A stretch of 35,229 nucleotides of DNA from an archaeon (GTDB lineage: Archaea > Asgardarchaeota > Hermodarchaeia > Hermodarchaeales > Hermodarchaeaceae), in the NCBI GenBank assembly GCA_016550485.1, contig JABXGV010000181.1, positions 1 through 35,229 of the forward strand. Direction: 5' to 3'. Under the pieces are notes generated by a model. That model was not told where the DNA came from, ran no database searches, and worked only from the letters and a program-made list of their open reading frames with translations. This document shows positions 7,411-15,258 of the stretch, piece by piece (position 1 is the stretch's first letter; the number at the start of each line of letters is the position of its first letter). The translations under genes and the position numbers were made by a program.

Positions 7411-7881
7411 ATGAACTTTATGCCTCATTATGGCTATTCCATCATTGGGCTAGACCCTGATAAAACCGCCAAGGCTAGCGGACGCGAGGTTCGTATTTCT
7501 CCAAAGGATGCTCGTGAAGTATGCCAAGAGATACGGGGTCTCCGCGTTGAAGCGGCGAAGAGCTATCTAGAGGAAGTTATCGCTTTGCGCAAGGCTGTAC
7601 CCTATCGGCGGCATGACAGGAAAGTCGGTCACCGAAAGGGCCTGCGCAAGGCTGACTCTGGTCGATTTCCTGTCAAAGCGTCCCAAGTGATTCTTCGGGT
7701 GATTGAAAACGCGGAAAATAATGCCGACTTTAAAGGACTCGACCTTGAGCGGCTTCGGATAACTCATATTTCGGCTTATCCTGGTAGGGCTCTTCGCCGA
7801 GTAATCGAGCGGTCGCATGGTCGAGCAACAGCGTTTGATGAGCAGCTAGTTCATATTGAAGTAGTGTTGTCGGAGGAATGA
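7411..7881 (+). CDS. rpl22: 50S ribosomal protein uL22 (L22p)
   Basis: 156 residues, normal for archaea. The family core is clear: ASGREVRISPKDAREVCQEIRG, then KSYLEEVIALRKAVPYRRHD and, in the C-terminal part, RLRITHISAYPGRALRRVIERSHGRA, the long beta-hairpin region that lines the peptide exit tunnel. It is the first gene of the operon and is followed after 4 bases by rps3. In most archaea rps19 would directly precede it; here the preceding gene is the Trm112-like one, so the operon start has been reshaped. The start ATG at 7411 has a weak AGTAGG upstream; an internal ATG at codon 4 is possible. Confidence 0.95.
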   Translation: MNFMPHYGYSIIGLDPDKTAKASGREVRISPKDAREVCQEIRGLRVEAAKSYLEEVIALRKAVPYRRHDRKVGHRKGLRKADSGRFPVKASQVILRVIENAENNADFKGLDLERLRITHISAYPGRALRRVIERSHGRATAFDEQLVHIEVVLSEE

Positions 7882-7885
7882 TAGC

Positions 7886-8764
7886 ATGCCTGCTGAAGTT
7901 CATTTCATTAATAGGGGTCTTTTGCTTGTAAGAATTGACGATTACTTACGTCGAGAATTATCACGGGCAGGTTATGCTGGGGTTGAACTCCAAAAGACCC
8001 CACTGGGTACTCGAGTAATTATCTTTGCGGCGCGTCCTGGAATGGTTATTGGGCGGCGAGGAGCAACAGTGCGGCAGTTAACTGAGGACCTCGAGTCAGA
8101 ATTCGGGTTAGAAGCCCCACAAATTGAGGTAAGTGAAATTGAAATCCCTGAGCACAACGGTGCTGTTATGGCTGAACGCCTCGCTCAACGATTAGAACGT
8201 GGTGACCACTTCCGCCGTGCGTCTTATGGGGTTCTCCGCCGAATCATGCACACAGGAGTTACCGGTGCTGAAATCACCATCAAGGGCAAGCTCACCAGTC
8301 GCCGATCGCGATACCAAAAATTCCGTAGTGGCTTCGTTGCAAAAACAGGGGAGCCTGTAAGAGAGAACGTAAGCCATGGTATCGCAACTGCTGTTATGAA
8401 GCAAGGAGTGATAGGCATTCAGGTCAGAATTATGAAACCAGATGCTATTAGTCCTGATAAGCCACTGATTCAGCATCGTGAACCTGAAACTCCTGCTGCC
8501 CCTGCGGAGGTTGAAGTCGTCGAGGAAGAAGGCCCGTTAGAAGAGGCTTCCTCGATTGAGGAGTATGCCGAGGTTAGCGAGGAGAGCATAGAAGTTGATG
8601 GAACTCCTCATGAGACGCTAACAGAAGAAGAGGATGCAGTACCACCAGCAGAGGAGGCTCCTGAGGAGAAGCCGAAGCGTAAGCGGCGTACCAAGAAGGC
8701 GGAGGAGGCTCCTGAGGAGAAGCCGAAGCGTAAGCGGCGTACCAAGAAGGCGGAGGAGACCTAG
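7886..8764 (+). CDS. rps3: 30S ribosomal protein uS3 (S3p) with charged C-terminal tail
   Basis: 292 residues. The type II KH domain carries its GxxG loop in GMVIGRRGATVRQL (about 52-65), and the C-terminal S3 domain runs to about 200 with IKGKLTSRRSRYQKFRSG. uS3 sits at the mRNA entry channel. The last ~90 residues are an addition: an acidic stretch followed by two exact copies of a 17-residue basic/acidic unit (KPKRKRRTKK core). Archaeal uS3 usually ends around 210-240 residues, so the tail is long. The duplicated unit is also an exact 51-base DNA repeat, pointing to a recent slippage or duplication. Confidence 0.95.
   Translation: MPAEVHFINRGLLLVRIDDYLRRELSRAGYAGVELQKTPLGTRVIIFAARPGMVIGRRGATVRQLTEDLESEFGLEAPQIEVSEIEIPEHNGAVMAERLAQRLERGDHFRRASYGVLRRIMHTGVTGAEITIKGKLTSRRSRYQKFRSGFVAKTGEPVRENVSHGIATAVMKQGVIGIQVRIMKPDAISPDKPLIQHREPETPAAPAEVEVVEEEGPLEEASSIEEYAEVSEESIEVDGTPHETLTEEEDAVPPAEEAPEEKPKRKRRTKKAEEAPEEKPKRKRRTKKAEET
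8651..8752 (+). repeat. Two exact 51-base tandem repeats inside rps3
   Basis: Units at 8651-8701 and 8702-8752 are identical at the base level and each encodes 17 residues with EEKPKRKRRTKK. A third, partial copy (GAGGAG) begins before the stop codon. The repeat stays in frame, so copy number can change without breaking the gene. Confidence 0.9.
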
Positions 8765-8788
8765 GAAAAATTTTGGAGACGAAGCACG

Positions 8789-9043
8789 ATGGCAATCTTG
8801 AAGATGTCAGAAATACGAGAAATGAATTCAGAGGAGATTGATCGGAAACTTGTGGAGCTTCGTTCTGAATTAGCAAAACAAAGAGCTGCGATGGCATCCG
8901 GTGCAGGTATGGAAAACCCGGGTGTCATTCGTGCACTTCGAAGAAGTATAGCTCGTATTCTTACTTATCTCAACGAACAACGCATTCTTACTGCAGAAGA
9001 AGAACCAGAGGAAGCACCAGAAGAAGAGGGTGGAGATGAATAG
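8789..9043 (+). CDS. rpl29: 50S ribosomal protein uL29 (L29p)
   Basis: 84 residues. The two-helix hairpin of L29 is recognisable in LVELRSELAKQRAAMASG and NPGVIRALRRSIARILTYLNE. uL29 lies near the exit tunnel and helps dock SRP. The last ~15 residues (EEEPEEAPEEEGG) are an acidic tail beyond the usual ~70-residue protein. It sits in the conserved uS3-uL29-Rnp1 order and ends 3 bases before rnp1. Confidence 0.93.
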   Translation: MAILKMSEIREMNSEEIDRKLVELRSELAKQRAAMASGAGMENPGVIRALRRSIARILTYLNEQRILTAEEEPEEAPEEEGGDE

Positions 9044-9046
9044 AAA

Positions 9047-9322
9047 TTGCAAAATAATCTAACTATTTCTCCGCTTATCGGACTCGAAGTGAAGATTGTA
9101 CACTCAGCAAATTCCAGTCAAACCAACATGGCTGGTCGAGTCGTTGATGAAACTCATGGTACAATCACATTATCTGATGGTAATCGTAGTGTTATCATTC
9201 CCAAAGATGTAGCAATATTCGAGATTGTACTTCCTAATGGTCGGATACACAAGGTGGATGGCAAGGCTCTTGTCGGTCACCCCGCAGAACGCATAAGGAG
9301 GGCGAAAAGGCAAAGATGGTAG
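9047..9322 (+). CDS. rnp1: RNase P protein component 1 (Rpp29/Pop4 homologue)
   Basis: 91 residues, matching archaeal Rpp29. The Sm-like barrel pattern is visible in PLIGLEVKIVHSANSSQTNMAGRV, then THGTITLSDG and KDVAIFEIVLPNG, ending with a basic helix. The protein joins the archaeal RNase P holoenzyme that trims tRNA 5' ends. Its place between uL29 and uS17 is the standard archaeal one. Start TTG 9047, with a GGTGGAG-type site upstream inside the end of rpl29. It overlaps rps17 by 7 bases, suggesting coupled translation. Confidence 0.92.
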   Translation: MQNNLTISPLIGLEVKIVHSANSSQTNMAGRVVDETHGTITLSDGNRSVIIPKDVAIFEIVLPNGRIHKVDGKALVGHPAERIRRAKRQRW

Positions 9323-9666
9323 CAAATGACATAGGGCTCAAAGTGAAACCGCCGGATCGTGAATGCCAGGACCCCCGGTGTCCTTTCCATGGCACTCTGC
9401 CAGTTCGGGGTCGGGTACTAACTGGAAAGGTAGCAGGTACAAGGATGAAGGGTACAATCACAATTCGAAGGGAATATTTGAGGTTCGTAAACAAATACAG
9501 GCGATACGCGCGCTGCCATTCCATGATGTCAGCCCACCTCCCGCCTTGCATTGAAGTAGAGGAAGGAGATGTAGTTAGAATTGCGGAATGTCGACCGCTG
9601 AGCAAAACTGTATCCTTTGTGGTCGTAGAACGCACTAAATCTATGGAGGAAAAAGAGAGTGTCTAA
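9316..9666 (+). CDS. rps17: 30S ribosomal protein uS17 (S17p)
   Basis: 116 residues. The OB-fold core is seen in LPVRGRVLTGKVAGTRMKGTI, RREYLRFVNKYRRYARCHSMMSAHLPP and EEGDVVRIAECRPLSKTVSFVV, all typical of archaeal uS17. The N-terminal CQDPRCPFHG, with a pair of Cys, is the usual archaeal extension. It binds 16S rRNA in the body of the small subunit. It overlaps rnp1 upstream and rpl14 downstream by a few bases. Confidence 0.95.
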   Translation: MVANDIGLKVKPPDRECQDPRCPFHGTLPVRGRVLTGKVAGTRMKGTITIRREYLRFVNKYRRYARCHSMMSAHLPPCIEVEEGDVVRIAECRPLSKTVSFVVVERTKSMEEKESV

Positions 9667-10081
9667 ACGAGGAGGAAAAGGACGCGGAATATCAGTTCAC
9701 AAGATATGTCGGGGGCTCCCAACGGGTGCCCGGCTTACCGTTGCGGATAACAGTGGTGCCAAAGTTGTAGAGTTGATTTCTGTTATTGGCTGGCAAGGAA
9801 GACTACGACGACAGCCTGCTGCCAGCGTCGCTGATATGGTAGTAGTCTCTTGTAAGGTAGGTTCAGAAAAAATGCGACGCCAGGTTCTCCGTGCGGTCGT
9901 TGTTCGTCAACGTCGCCCTTTCCGGCGTGTGAGTGGTCAATGGATTCGCTTTGAAGATAACGCAGTGGTAATCACTTCAGAAACTGGTGATCCTCAGGGT
10001 TCTGAGATTCGAGGGCCAGTCGCTCGTGAAGCAGCTGAAAGATGGCCACGAGTAGCTAGTGTAGCCAGTATCATAGTGTAG
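9659..10081 (+). CDS. rpl14: 50S ribosomal protein uL14 (L14p)
   Basis: 140 residues. The signature PTGARLTVADNSGAKVVELI near the N-terminus and the C-terminal EIRGPVAREAAERWPRVASVASIIV identify uL14, which sits at the subunit interface near the factor-binding site and contacts eL19 and uL3. It starts with GTG at 9659, inside the end of rps17, with GGAGG about 10 bases upstream. The gap to rpl24 is about 10 bases. Confidence 0.95.
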   Translation: MSKRGGKGRGISVHKICRGLPTGARLTVADNSGAKVVELISVIGWQGRLRRQPAASVADMVVVSCKVGSEKMRRQVLRAVVVRQRRPFRRVSGQWIRFEDNAVVITSETGDPQGSEIRGPVAREAAERWPRVASVASIIV

Positions 10082-10091
10082 GTGTAGAAGA

Positions 10092-10472
10092 ATGGTAACT
10101 CGTCAACCCAGAAAACAGCGAAAACGGCTTTACACGAAGCCGTGGCATCAGCGCCACAAACTACTTACTGCTCGCCTGGCCCCAGACCTCGCTGAAAAAT
10201 ATGGTATACGTAACTTACCAGTTCACAAGGGTGATACAGTGCTAGTTTGTCGTGGCGCGTTCCGAGACTCGGAGGGCACAGTAACGAAAGTGGATATGAA
10301 GACTGTGCGCATACATGTCGAGAATATCACCATCGATAAAGTCGATGGCTCCGCAGTTCCTTTTCCAATTCCGCCCTGCAATGTGCTTATCACAAAGCTA
10401 GCAAAGTTGGATGAAAAACGTCAAGCTATTATTGATCGAAAGGCGGCAGGGATTCAAGAATCACAAATATGA
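10092..10472 (+). CDS. rpl24: 50S ribosomal protein uL24 (L24p)
   Basis: 126 residues. After a basic N-terminus with KPWHQRHKLLTARLAPDLAEKY comes the KOW motif (HKGDTVLVCRGAFRDSEGTVTKVD, about 39-63), then the archaeal C-terminal part. uL24 starts large-subunit assembly by binding 23S rRNA domain I and sits near the tunnel exit. It lies in the normal uL14-uL24-eS4 order. Confidence 0.95.
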   Translation: MVTRQPRKQRKRLYTKPWHQRHKLLTARLAPDLAEKYGIRNLPVHKGDTVLVCRGAFRDSEGTVTKVDMKTVRIHVENITIDKVDGSAVPFPIPPCNVLITKLAKLDEKRQAIIDRKAAGIQESQI

Positions 10473-10488
10473 GACAAGGTGCAGATAG

Positions 10489-11229
10489 ATGCCAAAGGGA
10501 TCAAGAAAACATCTGAAACGATTGGCGGCTCCAGGTCACTGGCAAATCCGAAGAAAGGAGCACCCTTTCACTATCCGAACCAGTCCAGGCAGTCACTCTC
10601 TCACCGAGAGTATTCCCCTTGCAGTTGTTGTAAGAGATATGCTCAACCTTACAACGACCTTTAAAGAAACTCGCCGTGTTATCGCGCGTGGAGCGGTCAA
10701 AGTAGACGGAATTGTACGTAAGAACTACAAACATCCTGTAGGGCTAATGGACGTTGTAGAAATCCCTGAAATCAAGGTACGGTATCGTATGGTCCCATCT
10801 TCACAGCACCTCCTATCGATTCACTCCATACCTAAAGGCGAGGTTGGGGTAAAACTTTGTAAAATCGTAGGAAAGACCACTGTTGTTAAGGGTAATGTAC
10901 AGTTGCACCTCCATGACGGTAGAAATGTCCTCGTTACCGTTAAAGATCCTAAAACAAAACCAGAACAGGAATACAACAGCGGCGACACCCTACTCATTAC
11001 AATTCCCAAACAGGGAATTCAAACTCGGATACCTCTGAAAGAAGGTGTTACTGCAATAATTACTGGCGGTGTCCACACAGGTTTTGTAGGTGTCCTTGAG
11101 AAGATAGATACCGAAATAAAACTTGGTACTATAAAAGGAGCTGATGGAACCACATTCCAAACCGCCTTACGATACGTCTTTGCTATAGGCGAAGATAAAT
11201 CTCTCATTTCATTACCGGAGGGTAGCTGA
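10489..11229 (+). CDS. rps4e: 30S ribosomal protein eS4 (S4e)
   Basis: 246 residues, full length for the archaeal family. It starts MPKGSRKHLKRLAAPGHWQI and has an S4-like RNA-binding domain at about 42-90 (LAVVVRDMLNLTTTFKE, RRVIARGAVKVDG), a central domain, and a C-terminal KOW motif (VTAIITGGVHTGFVGVLEKI). eS4 is found only in archaea and eukaryotes and binds the small-subunit body. Its TGA overlaps the ATG of rpl5 by one base. Confidence 0.95.
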   Translation: MPKGSRKHLKRLAAPGHWQIRRKEHPFTIRTSPGSHSLTESIPLAVVVRDMLNLTTTFKETRRVIARGAVKVDGIVRKNYKHPVGLMDVVEIPEIKVRYRMVPSSQHLLSIHSIPKGEVGVKLCKIVGKTTVVKGNVQLHLHDGRNVLVTVKDPKTKPEQEYNSGDTLLITIPKQGIQTRIPLKEGVTAIITGGVHTGFVGVLEKIDTEIKLGTIKGADGTTFQTALRYVFAIGEDKSLISLPEGS

Positions 11230-11918
11230 TGCCAAGCGACAAGCCTGAAGAAAAGCCCAAGAGAAAACGACGCAGCACAACGGCGAAACCGAAGCCATCA
11301 TCTAAACCAGCTAAGGCTAAGACAGATGCAAAGCCCAAGACTAAACGGGTAGCGAAACCGAAGCCATCAAAACCCAAATTAAAGAAAGATAACATGATGC
11401 GTAAGCCGTTTATCTCAAAGGTGGTCGTAAATATGTCTCTTGGTTCTGGTGGTGAAATTCTAGCTAAGGCAAAAACTGTCTTGGAGTCACTAACCGAACA
11501 GAAACCAGTAGATGTGCTAGCAAAGTCCCATAATCGGGATTTTGGTTTGCGTAAGGGTGGGCCCATGGGTTGTAAAGTTACTTTACGTGGTCAAAAAGCC
11601 ATCGACTTCGCCAAGCGTGCGCTCGATGTTAAAGACAATCAACTTCCAATTTCTTCAGTTGACCATGGAGGTAATGTATCATTCGGTATATCTGAGCATA
11701 TCCAAATACCGGGCACCAAATACGATCCTGATCTAGGGATATTTGGAATGGATGTCTGTATATGCACAGAGCGACCTGGGTACCGTATAAACCGTCGACG
11801 TCGTACACGCCGACGAATTCCTCAACGTCACCGAGTGACCAAGGAGGCATCAGTAGAATTACTAACGCGGGAACTTGGCGTAAAATTCACTCGACCAGAA
11901 GAGGAGGAGGAAGAATAG
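11229..11918 (+). CDS. rpl5: 50S ribosomal protein uL5 (L5p) with basic N-terminal extension
   Basis: 229 residues, of which only about 57-229 match uL5: MRKPFISKVVVNMSLGSGG, SLTEQKPVDVLAKSHNRDF, LRKGGPMGCKVTLRG and FGISEHIQIPGTKYDPDLGI. uL5 binds 5S rRNA and contacts the P-site tRNA. The first ~55 residues are a Lys/Pro-rich, low-complexity extension (EEKPKRKRR and repeated KPKPS) not found in ordinary archaeal uL5 of about 170-185 residues. The start at 11229 is supported by the one-base overlap with rps4e; internal ATGs at codons 56 and 57 would give a standard protein, so the extension is likely but not certain. Confidence 0.93.
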   Translation: MPSDKPEEKPKRKRRSTTAKPKPSSKPAKAKTDAKPKTKRVAKPKPSKPKLKKDNMMRKPFISKVVVNMSLGSGGEILAKAKTVLESLTEQKPVDVLAKSHNRDFGLRKGGPMGCKVTLRGQKAIDFAKRALDVKDNQLPISSVDHGGNVSFGISEHIQIPGTKYDPDLGIFGMDVCICTERPGYRINRRRRTRRRIPQRHRVTKEASVELLTRELGVKFTRPEEEEEE

Positions 11919-11919
11919 T

Positions 11920-12069
11920 ATGTCCAAAGAAAAAGGTCAAGGTAAAGGCAGCCGCAGCTGTCGGCGATGCGGGACCCACCGTGCTATTATCCGCAGCTAT
12001 AAGATTATGCTCTGTAGGCGGTGCTTCCGCGAGGTAGCAGAGCGACTAGGCTTCCGAAAATTTAGTTGA
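11920..12069 (+). CDS. rps14: 30S ribosomal protein uS14, zinc-binding (S14p/S29e)
   Basis: A 49-residue gene just after rpl5. It reads MSKEKGQGKGSRSCRRCG, then IIRSYKIMLCRRCFRE and ends LGFRKFS. Two CxxC pairs (Cys14/17 and Cys32/35) form the zinc site of the archaeal/eukaryal-type uS14 found in the small-subunit head. Length and order (uL5-uS14-uS8) are standard. The ATG at 11920 follows the rpl5 stop by one base; a GGAGGAGG stretch inside the end of rpl5 supplies the ribosome binding site. Confidence 0.95.
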   Translation: MSKEKGQGKGSRSCRRCGTHRAIIRSYKIMLCRRCFREVAERLGFRKFS

Positions 12070-12084
12070 AAGAGGTAAAAAGAA

Positions 12085-12477
12085 ATGGTAGTATCAGACC
12101 CACTTGCAGATGCTTATTCAAATATAATGAACCACGAGTTACTTCGGAAGCGGGAGGTCATACTCCGCCCAGCCTCGAAAAAAGTGGGAGCAGCGCTACG
12201 GATTATGCAGCGTCTTGGCTATATTGGTGAATTCGAGTTCATTGATGATGGGAAAGCTGGTATGTTTCGTGTTGAACTACTAGGTCGCATAAACAAATGT
12301 GGTGTAATCAAGCCACATTACGCCGTCAAACGTACGGAATTCGAATATTGGGAAAAACGATACCTCCCAGCAAGGCAATTCGGAATTCTCATAGTATCTA
12401 CTTCGAAGGGCTTTATGACTCACAGGGAAGCTGTTGAACAAGGTCATGGTGGACGGTTAATCGCCTACATCTATTAA
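12085..12477 (+). CDS. rps8: 30S ribosomal protein uS8 (S8p)
   Basis: 130 residues, standard for archaea. It begins with DPLADAYSNIMNHELLRKRE, and the C-terminal part has LPARQFGILIVSTSKGFMTHREAVEQGHGGRLIAYIY, the conserved rRNA-binding region (STSKG). uS8 binds the central domain of 16S rRNA early in assembly. It follows rps14 with a 15-base gap holding AAGAGGT. Confidence 0.96.
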   Translation: MVVSDPLADAYSNIMNHELLRKREVILRPASKKVGAALRIMQRLGYIGEFEFIDDGKAGMFRVELLGRINKCGVIKPHYAVKRTEFEYWEKRYLPARQFGILIVSTSKGFMTHREAVEQGHGGRLIAYIY

Positions 12478-12488
12478 GAAACGGAGTT

Positions 12489-13061
12489 ATGAACAAGATG
12501 CCTCCAAAAACAACTCATTACGAATTGACGACACCCCTACTCGAGGGTATAAAAGTCCAAGTTGATGGCAGCGTTGTTACCGTCAGTGGACCAAAAGGTG
12601 AAATTGTTCGTGATTTCACTCACGCTGAAGTGACAATCCAGCGCAAAGGCAAGGCAATTCGGGTCTCCGTTGAATATCCTCGTAGCCGACTGATTGCCCT
12701 TGTGGGCACAATCACTTCACATATCCGGAACATGATGTTAGGTGTGACTGCAGGCGTTACATATAAAATGAAAATAGTCTTCGCACACTTTCCACCAAAT
12801 GTAAAGGTTGCAAACGACAAGCTAATCATAGAGAACTTCTACGGCGAAAAGGCTCCTCGAGTCGCCCAAATTTTGCCAGGTGTCAAAGTGGAAATAAAAG
12901 GTGACGACATCATTCTCGAAGGCATCGAAATAGAACAAGTTGGACAGACAGCAGCAAACATCCAACACGCAACTAAACTTCGGAGAAAGGACCCCCGGAA
13001 ATTCCATGACGGAATTTATGTCTTCGAGAAGCGCATTGGCGAACGTTTGTGGAAGGTTTAG
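12489..13061 (+). CDS. rpl6: 50S ribosomal protein uL6 (L6p)
   Basis: 190 residues, normal length. The two repeated L6 folds are visible: GIKVQVDGSVVTVSGPKGE in the first, and VEIKGDDIILEGIEIEQVGQTAANIQHATKLRRKDPRKFHDGIYVFEK in the second. uL6 sits near the factor-binding site and the sarcin-ricin loop. It starts with ATG at 12489 (a second ATG is three codons on) and lies between uS8 and eL32 as usual in archaea. Confidence 0.96.
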   Translation: MNKMPPKTTHYELTTPLLEGIKVQVDGSVVTVSGPKGEIVRDFTHAEVTIQRKGKAIRVSVEYPRSRLIALVGTITSHIRNMMLGVTAGVTYKMKIVFAHFPPNVKVANDKLIIENFYGEKAPRVAQILPGVKVEIKGDDIILEGIEIEQVGQTAANIQHATKLRRKDPRKFHDGIYVFEKRIGERLWKV

Positions 13062-13082
13062 ATCAGATGAGGTGGACTACGA

Positions 13083-13529
13083 ATGAAGATGAGTAAACGC
13101 TTGAAAAAGTTGAAGCAGGTTTTACGTCGCAAACGCCAAGGAAAGGCTCGCATGCCGCGGTTTGTACGCCCTGAGAGTTGGAGGTACAAGCGACTTGATA
13201 CTGGCTGGAGACGCGCAAGAGGAATTGACTCAAAGATTCGAAGAAAGCACAAGGGGTTCCCTGTGATGCCTTCTATAGGCTATCGGAGCCCTTCCAAATT
13301 GCGCAATCTGCACCCCTCTGGCTTAGAGGAAGTTCTTGTCTATAATGTCCATCAATTAGAAGGGCTCCATCCCAAATTCAAGGCTGTCCGAATTGCACGC
13401 CGCGTTGGAGACCGAAAGAGACTCGATATTCTAGACCGAGCAGATGAACTGGGTTTGCATGTGCTAAACCCACGGATGAAAACGCGCGTCATCGAAGACA
13501 TTCTCACTAAATCCGGAGAGGAACTCTAA
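13083..13529 (+). CDS. rpl32e: 50S ribosomal protein eL32 (L32e)
   Basis: 148 residues. The conserved block PRFVRPESWRYKRLDTGWRRARGIDSKIRRKHKGFPVMPSIGYRSP is characteristic of archaeal and eukaryal eL32, followed by LHPSGLEEVLVYNV. It packs against domain I/II of 23S rRNA. The 21-base gap after rpl6 and the uL6-eL32-eL19 order are standard. Confidence 0.95.
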   Translation: MKMSKRLKKLKQVLRRKRQGKARMPRFVRPESWRYKRLDTGWRRARGIDSKIRRKHKGFPVMPSIGYRSPSKLRNLHPSGLEEVLVYNVHQLEGLHPKFKAVRIARRVGDRKRLDILDRADELGLHVLNPRMKTRVIEDILTKSGEEL

Positions 13530-13545
13530 GAGCAGGTGATAACTT

Positions 13546-13995
13546 ATGGATCTACGTCCACAACGAAGGTTAGCGGCACGGGTGCTTAAAGTGGGTCATA
13601 ATCGCATTTGGATTGATCCTAATAGGATTGACGACGTCGCTATGGCTATTCGTCGCGATGATATCCGCCGCCTTGTCCACGAAGGCGCTATCCGCAGAGT
13701 CCAAGTTCAAGGTGTTAGTCGTAGCAGGGCAAAACTACTTCACCTGAAACGAAAGCGAGGACTCCGTCGCGGATTTGGTAGCCGTGAAGGCACTCGCACA
13801 GCAGCGCTCTCGCGTAAAGAACGCTGGATGATTCGGATTCGAGCTATTCGACGCCATTTAAAGAAGCTTCGAGCACGTCGTGTTATCAAACCTCGGGATT
13901 ATCGGCGGCTATATAGATTAGCAAAGGGCGGCATGTTCGATTCTATACGCCGCGTAGAATTTTACATCAAGGAACATAAAATGAAGAGGCGATAA
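13546..13995 (+). CDS. rpl19e: 50S ribosomal protein eL19 (L19e)
   Basis: 149 residues, highly basic. It starts DLRPQRRLAARVLKVGHNRIWIDP and continues DIRRLVHEGAIRRVQVQGVSRSRAK, then a GSREGTRTAALSRKERWMIRIRAIRR block, all typical. The long C-terminal helix (to KEHKMKRR) reaches toward the small subunit in known structures. It lies between eL32 and uL18. Confidence 0.95.
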   Translation: MDLRPQRRLAARVLKVGHNRIWIDPNRIDDVAMAIRRDDIRRLVHEGAIRRVQVQGVSRSRAKLLHLKRKRGLRRGFGSREGTRTAALSRKERWMIRIRAIRRHLKKLRARRVIKPRDYRRLYRLAKGGMFDSIRRVEFYIKEHKMKRR

Positions 13996-13998
13996 ACC

Positions 13999-14604
13999 AT
14001 GGCAACAGGACCCCGATATAAAGTTGTATTCAGACGCCGGCGGCAAGGCAAGACCGATTACCATGCTAGACGCCGTATGATTAGATCAAATCGTCCTCGG
14101 CTAGTTGTCCGATGCACCGGTAAGCGTATACTTGTGCAGGTAATGAAAGCGCTACCACAGGGTGACCACACCATTGCTGCTGTTGACTCGAAACAGCTAA
14201 CGAAACTTGGATGGCGTGGAGGCGTCAAGAACGTACCTGCCGCATACCTCGCAGGATACCTTGCAGGCCATTTATCACTCAGCAACGGTGTTTCATCGGC
14301 TATAGTCGATATTGGTCTATCTAAGCCTATCCCCGGGGGGCGGATATTTGCTGCAGTCAAAGGTGCTATTGATGCAGGACTAGATATTCCTTGTGAGGCA
14401 AAGATGTTCCCTTCAGAGAAACGTATCCGCGGGGATCATATTGCTGCATATGCCAAGGATCTTAGCAAAAACGCGCCTCAGGATTTCAAGCGTCAATTTG
14501 GAAAGATATCAAAGGGGCGTGTCGATTTAACACAAATACCTGCCATGTTCGAAAAAACCAAATCTAAGATAGGTGGCTCGCCTAGACGGAGGTCAACTAA
14601 GTGA
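13999..14604 (+). CDS. rpl18: 50S ribosomal protein uL18 (L18p)
   Basis: 201 residues, the archaeal length. Core motifs: VVFRRRRQGKTDYHARRRMI, RLVVRCTGKRILVQV, and AAYLAGYLAGHLSL; the second half includes PSEKRIRGDHIAAYAKDL. uL18 binds 5S rRNA together with uL5. It overlaps rps5 by 4 bases (GTGA), suggesting translational coupling. Confidence 0.95.
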   Translation: MATGPRYKVVFRRRRQGKTDYHARRRMIRSNRPRLVVRCTGKRILVQVMKALPQGDHTIAAVDSKQLTKLGWRGGVKNVPAAYLAGYLAGHLSLSNGVSSAIVDIGLSKPIPGGRIFAAVKGAIDAGLDIPCEAKMFPSEKRIRGDHIAAYAKDLSKNAPQDFKRQFGKISKGRVDLTQIPAMFEKTKSKIGGSPRRRSTK

Positions 14605-15257
14605 GCAGACGCCAGCGTCCGCGCCAACCATTCGCTGTTGAAGAATGGGAACCTGTAACAAGTGTCGGGCGAATGGTTAAGGAAGGTCAAATAAGCAGCA
14701 TTGAAGACCTCTTCCAGCTCGGTCTTCCGATACGAGAGCCCCAGATAATTGATGTATTACTTCCCGATTTGCAGGAGGAAGTAATCGATATTAACCTAGT
14801 TCAAAAGCAGACCGATGCTGGTGAGAAGTCTCGCTTCAAGGCTACGGTGATTGTAGGAACTGATGCAGGCTACGTTGGTATTGGTGAAGGGAAAGCTAAG
14901 GAAATAGGGCCTGCAATTCGTAAGGCAATTCTTCGTGCTAAAATTAATCTCACTCCCGTTCGACGGGGATGCGGTAGCTGGGAGTGTGGTTGTCGTGATC
15001 CTCACTCTATTCCGTTCAAAGTAGATGGAAAGACAGGGAGCGTCCGAGTAACCCTTATACCTGCCCCGAAGGGAGTTGGTCTAGTAGCCGCGGATACAAT
15101 CAAAGTTGTGCTGCGCCTTGCAGGGATTCATGATGTCTGGTCGCGAACACGTGGGAACACGCGAACTACAATAAACTTTGCTCACGCAGTCTATGAAGCG
15201 TTAAGGAAAAGCCATAGAATAATGTCACCTCAAGATTGGACTAGGGGGTCAGAATAA
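14601..15257 (+). CDS. rps5: 30S ribosomal protein uS5 (S5p)
   Basis: 218 residues. The double-stranded-RNA-binding-like domain has KSRFKATVIVGTDAGYVGIGEGKAKE, and the C-terminal domain has the conserved RVTLIPAPKGVGLVAADTIKVVLRLAGI, DVWSRTRGNTRTTINFA. An internal CGSWECGCRDPHS is the usual archaeal Cys-containing segment. uS5 guards the mRNA entry and affects decoding accuracy. Start GTG 14601 overlaps rpl18. Confidence 0.95.
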   Translation: MSRRQRPRQPFAVEEWEPVTSVGRMVKEGQISSIEDLFQLGLPIREPQIIDVLLPDLQEEVIDINLVQKQTDAGEKSRFKATVIVGTDAGYVGIGEGKAKEIGPAIRKAILRAKINLTPVRRGCGSWECGCRDPHSIPFKVDGKTGSVRVTLIPAPKGVGLVAADTIKVVLRLAGIHDVWSRTRGNTRTTINFAHAVYEALRKSHRIMSPQDWTRGSE

Positions 15258-15258
15258 G

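Noticed and set aside
8574..8897. Minus-strand frame with repeated PPPSWYAAYASASPQE
   Set aside because: It is the reverse reading of the 51-base repeats in the rps3 tail.
11762..12037. 91-residue + strand frame between rpl5 and rps8
   Set aside because: It overlaps rpl5 and covers rps14 in another frame; the 49-residue uS14 frame with its zinc Cys pairs is the real gene.
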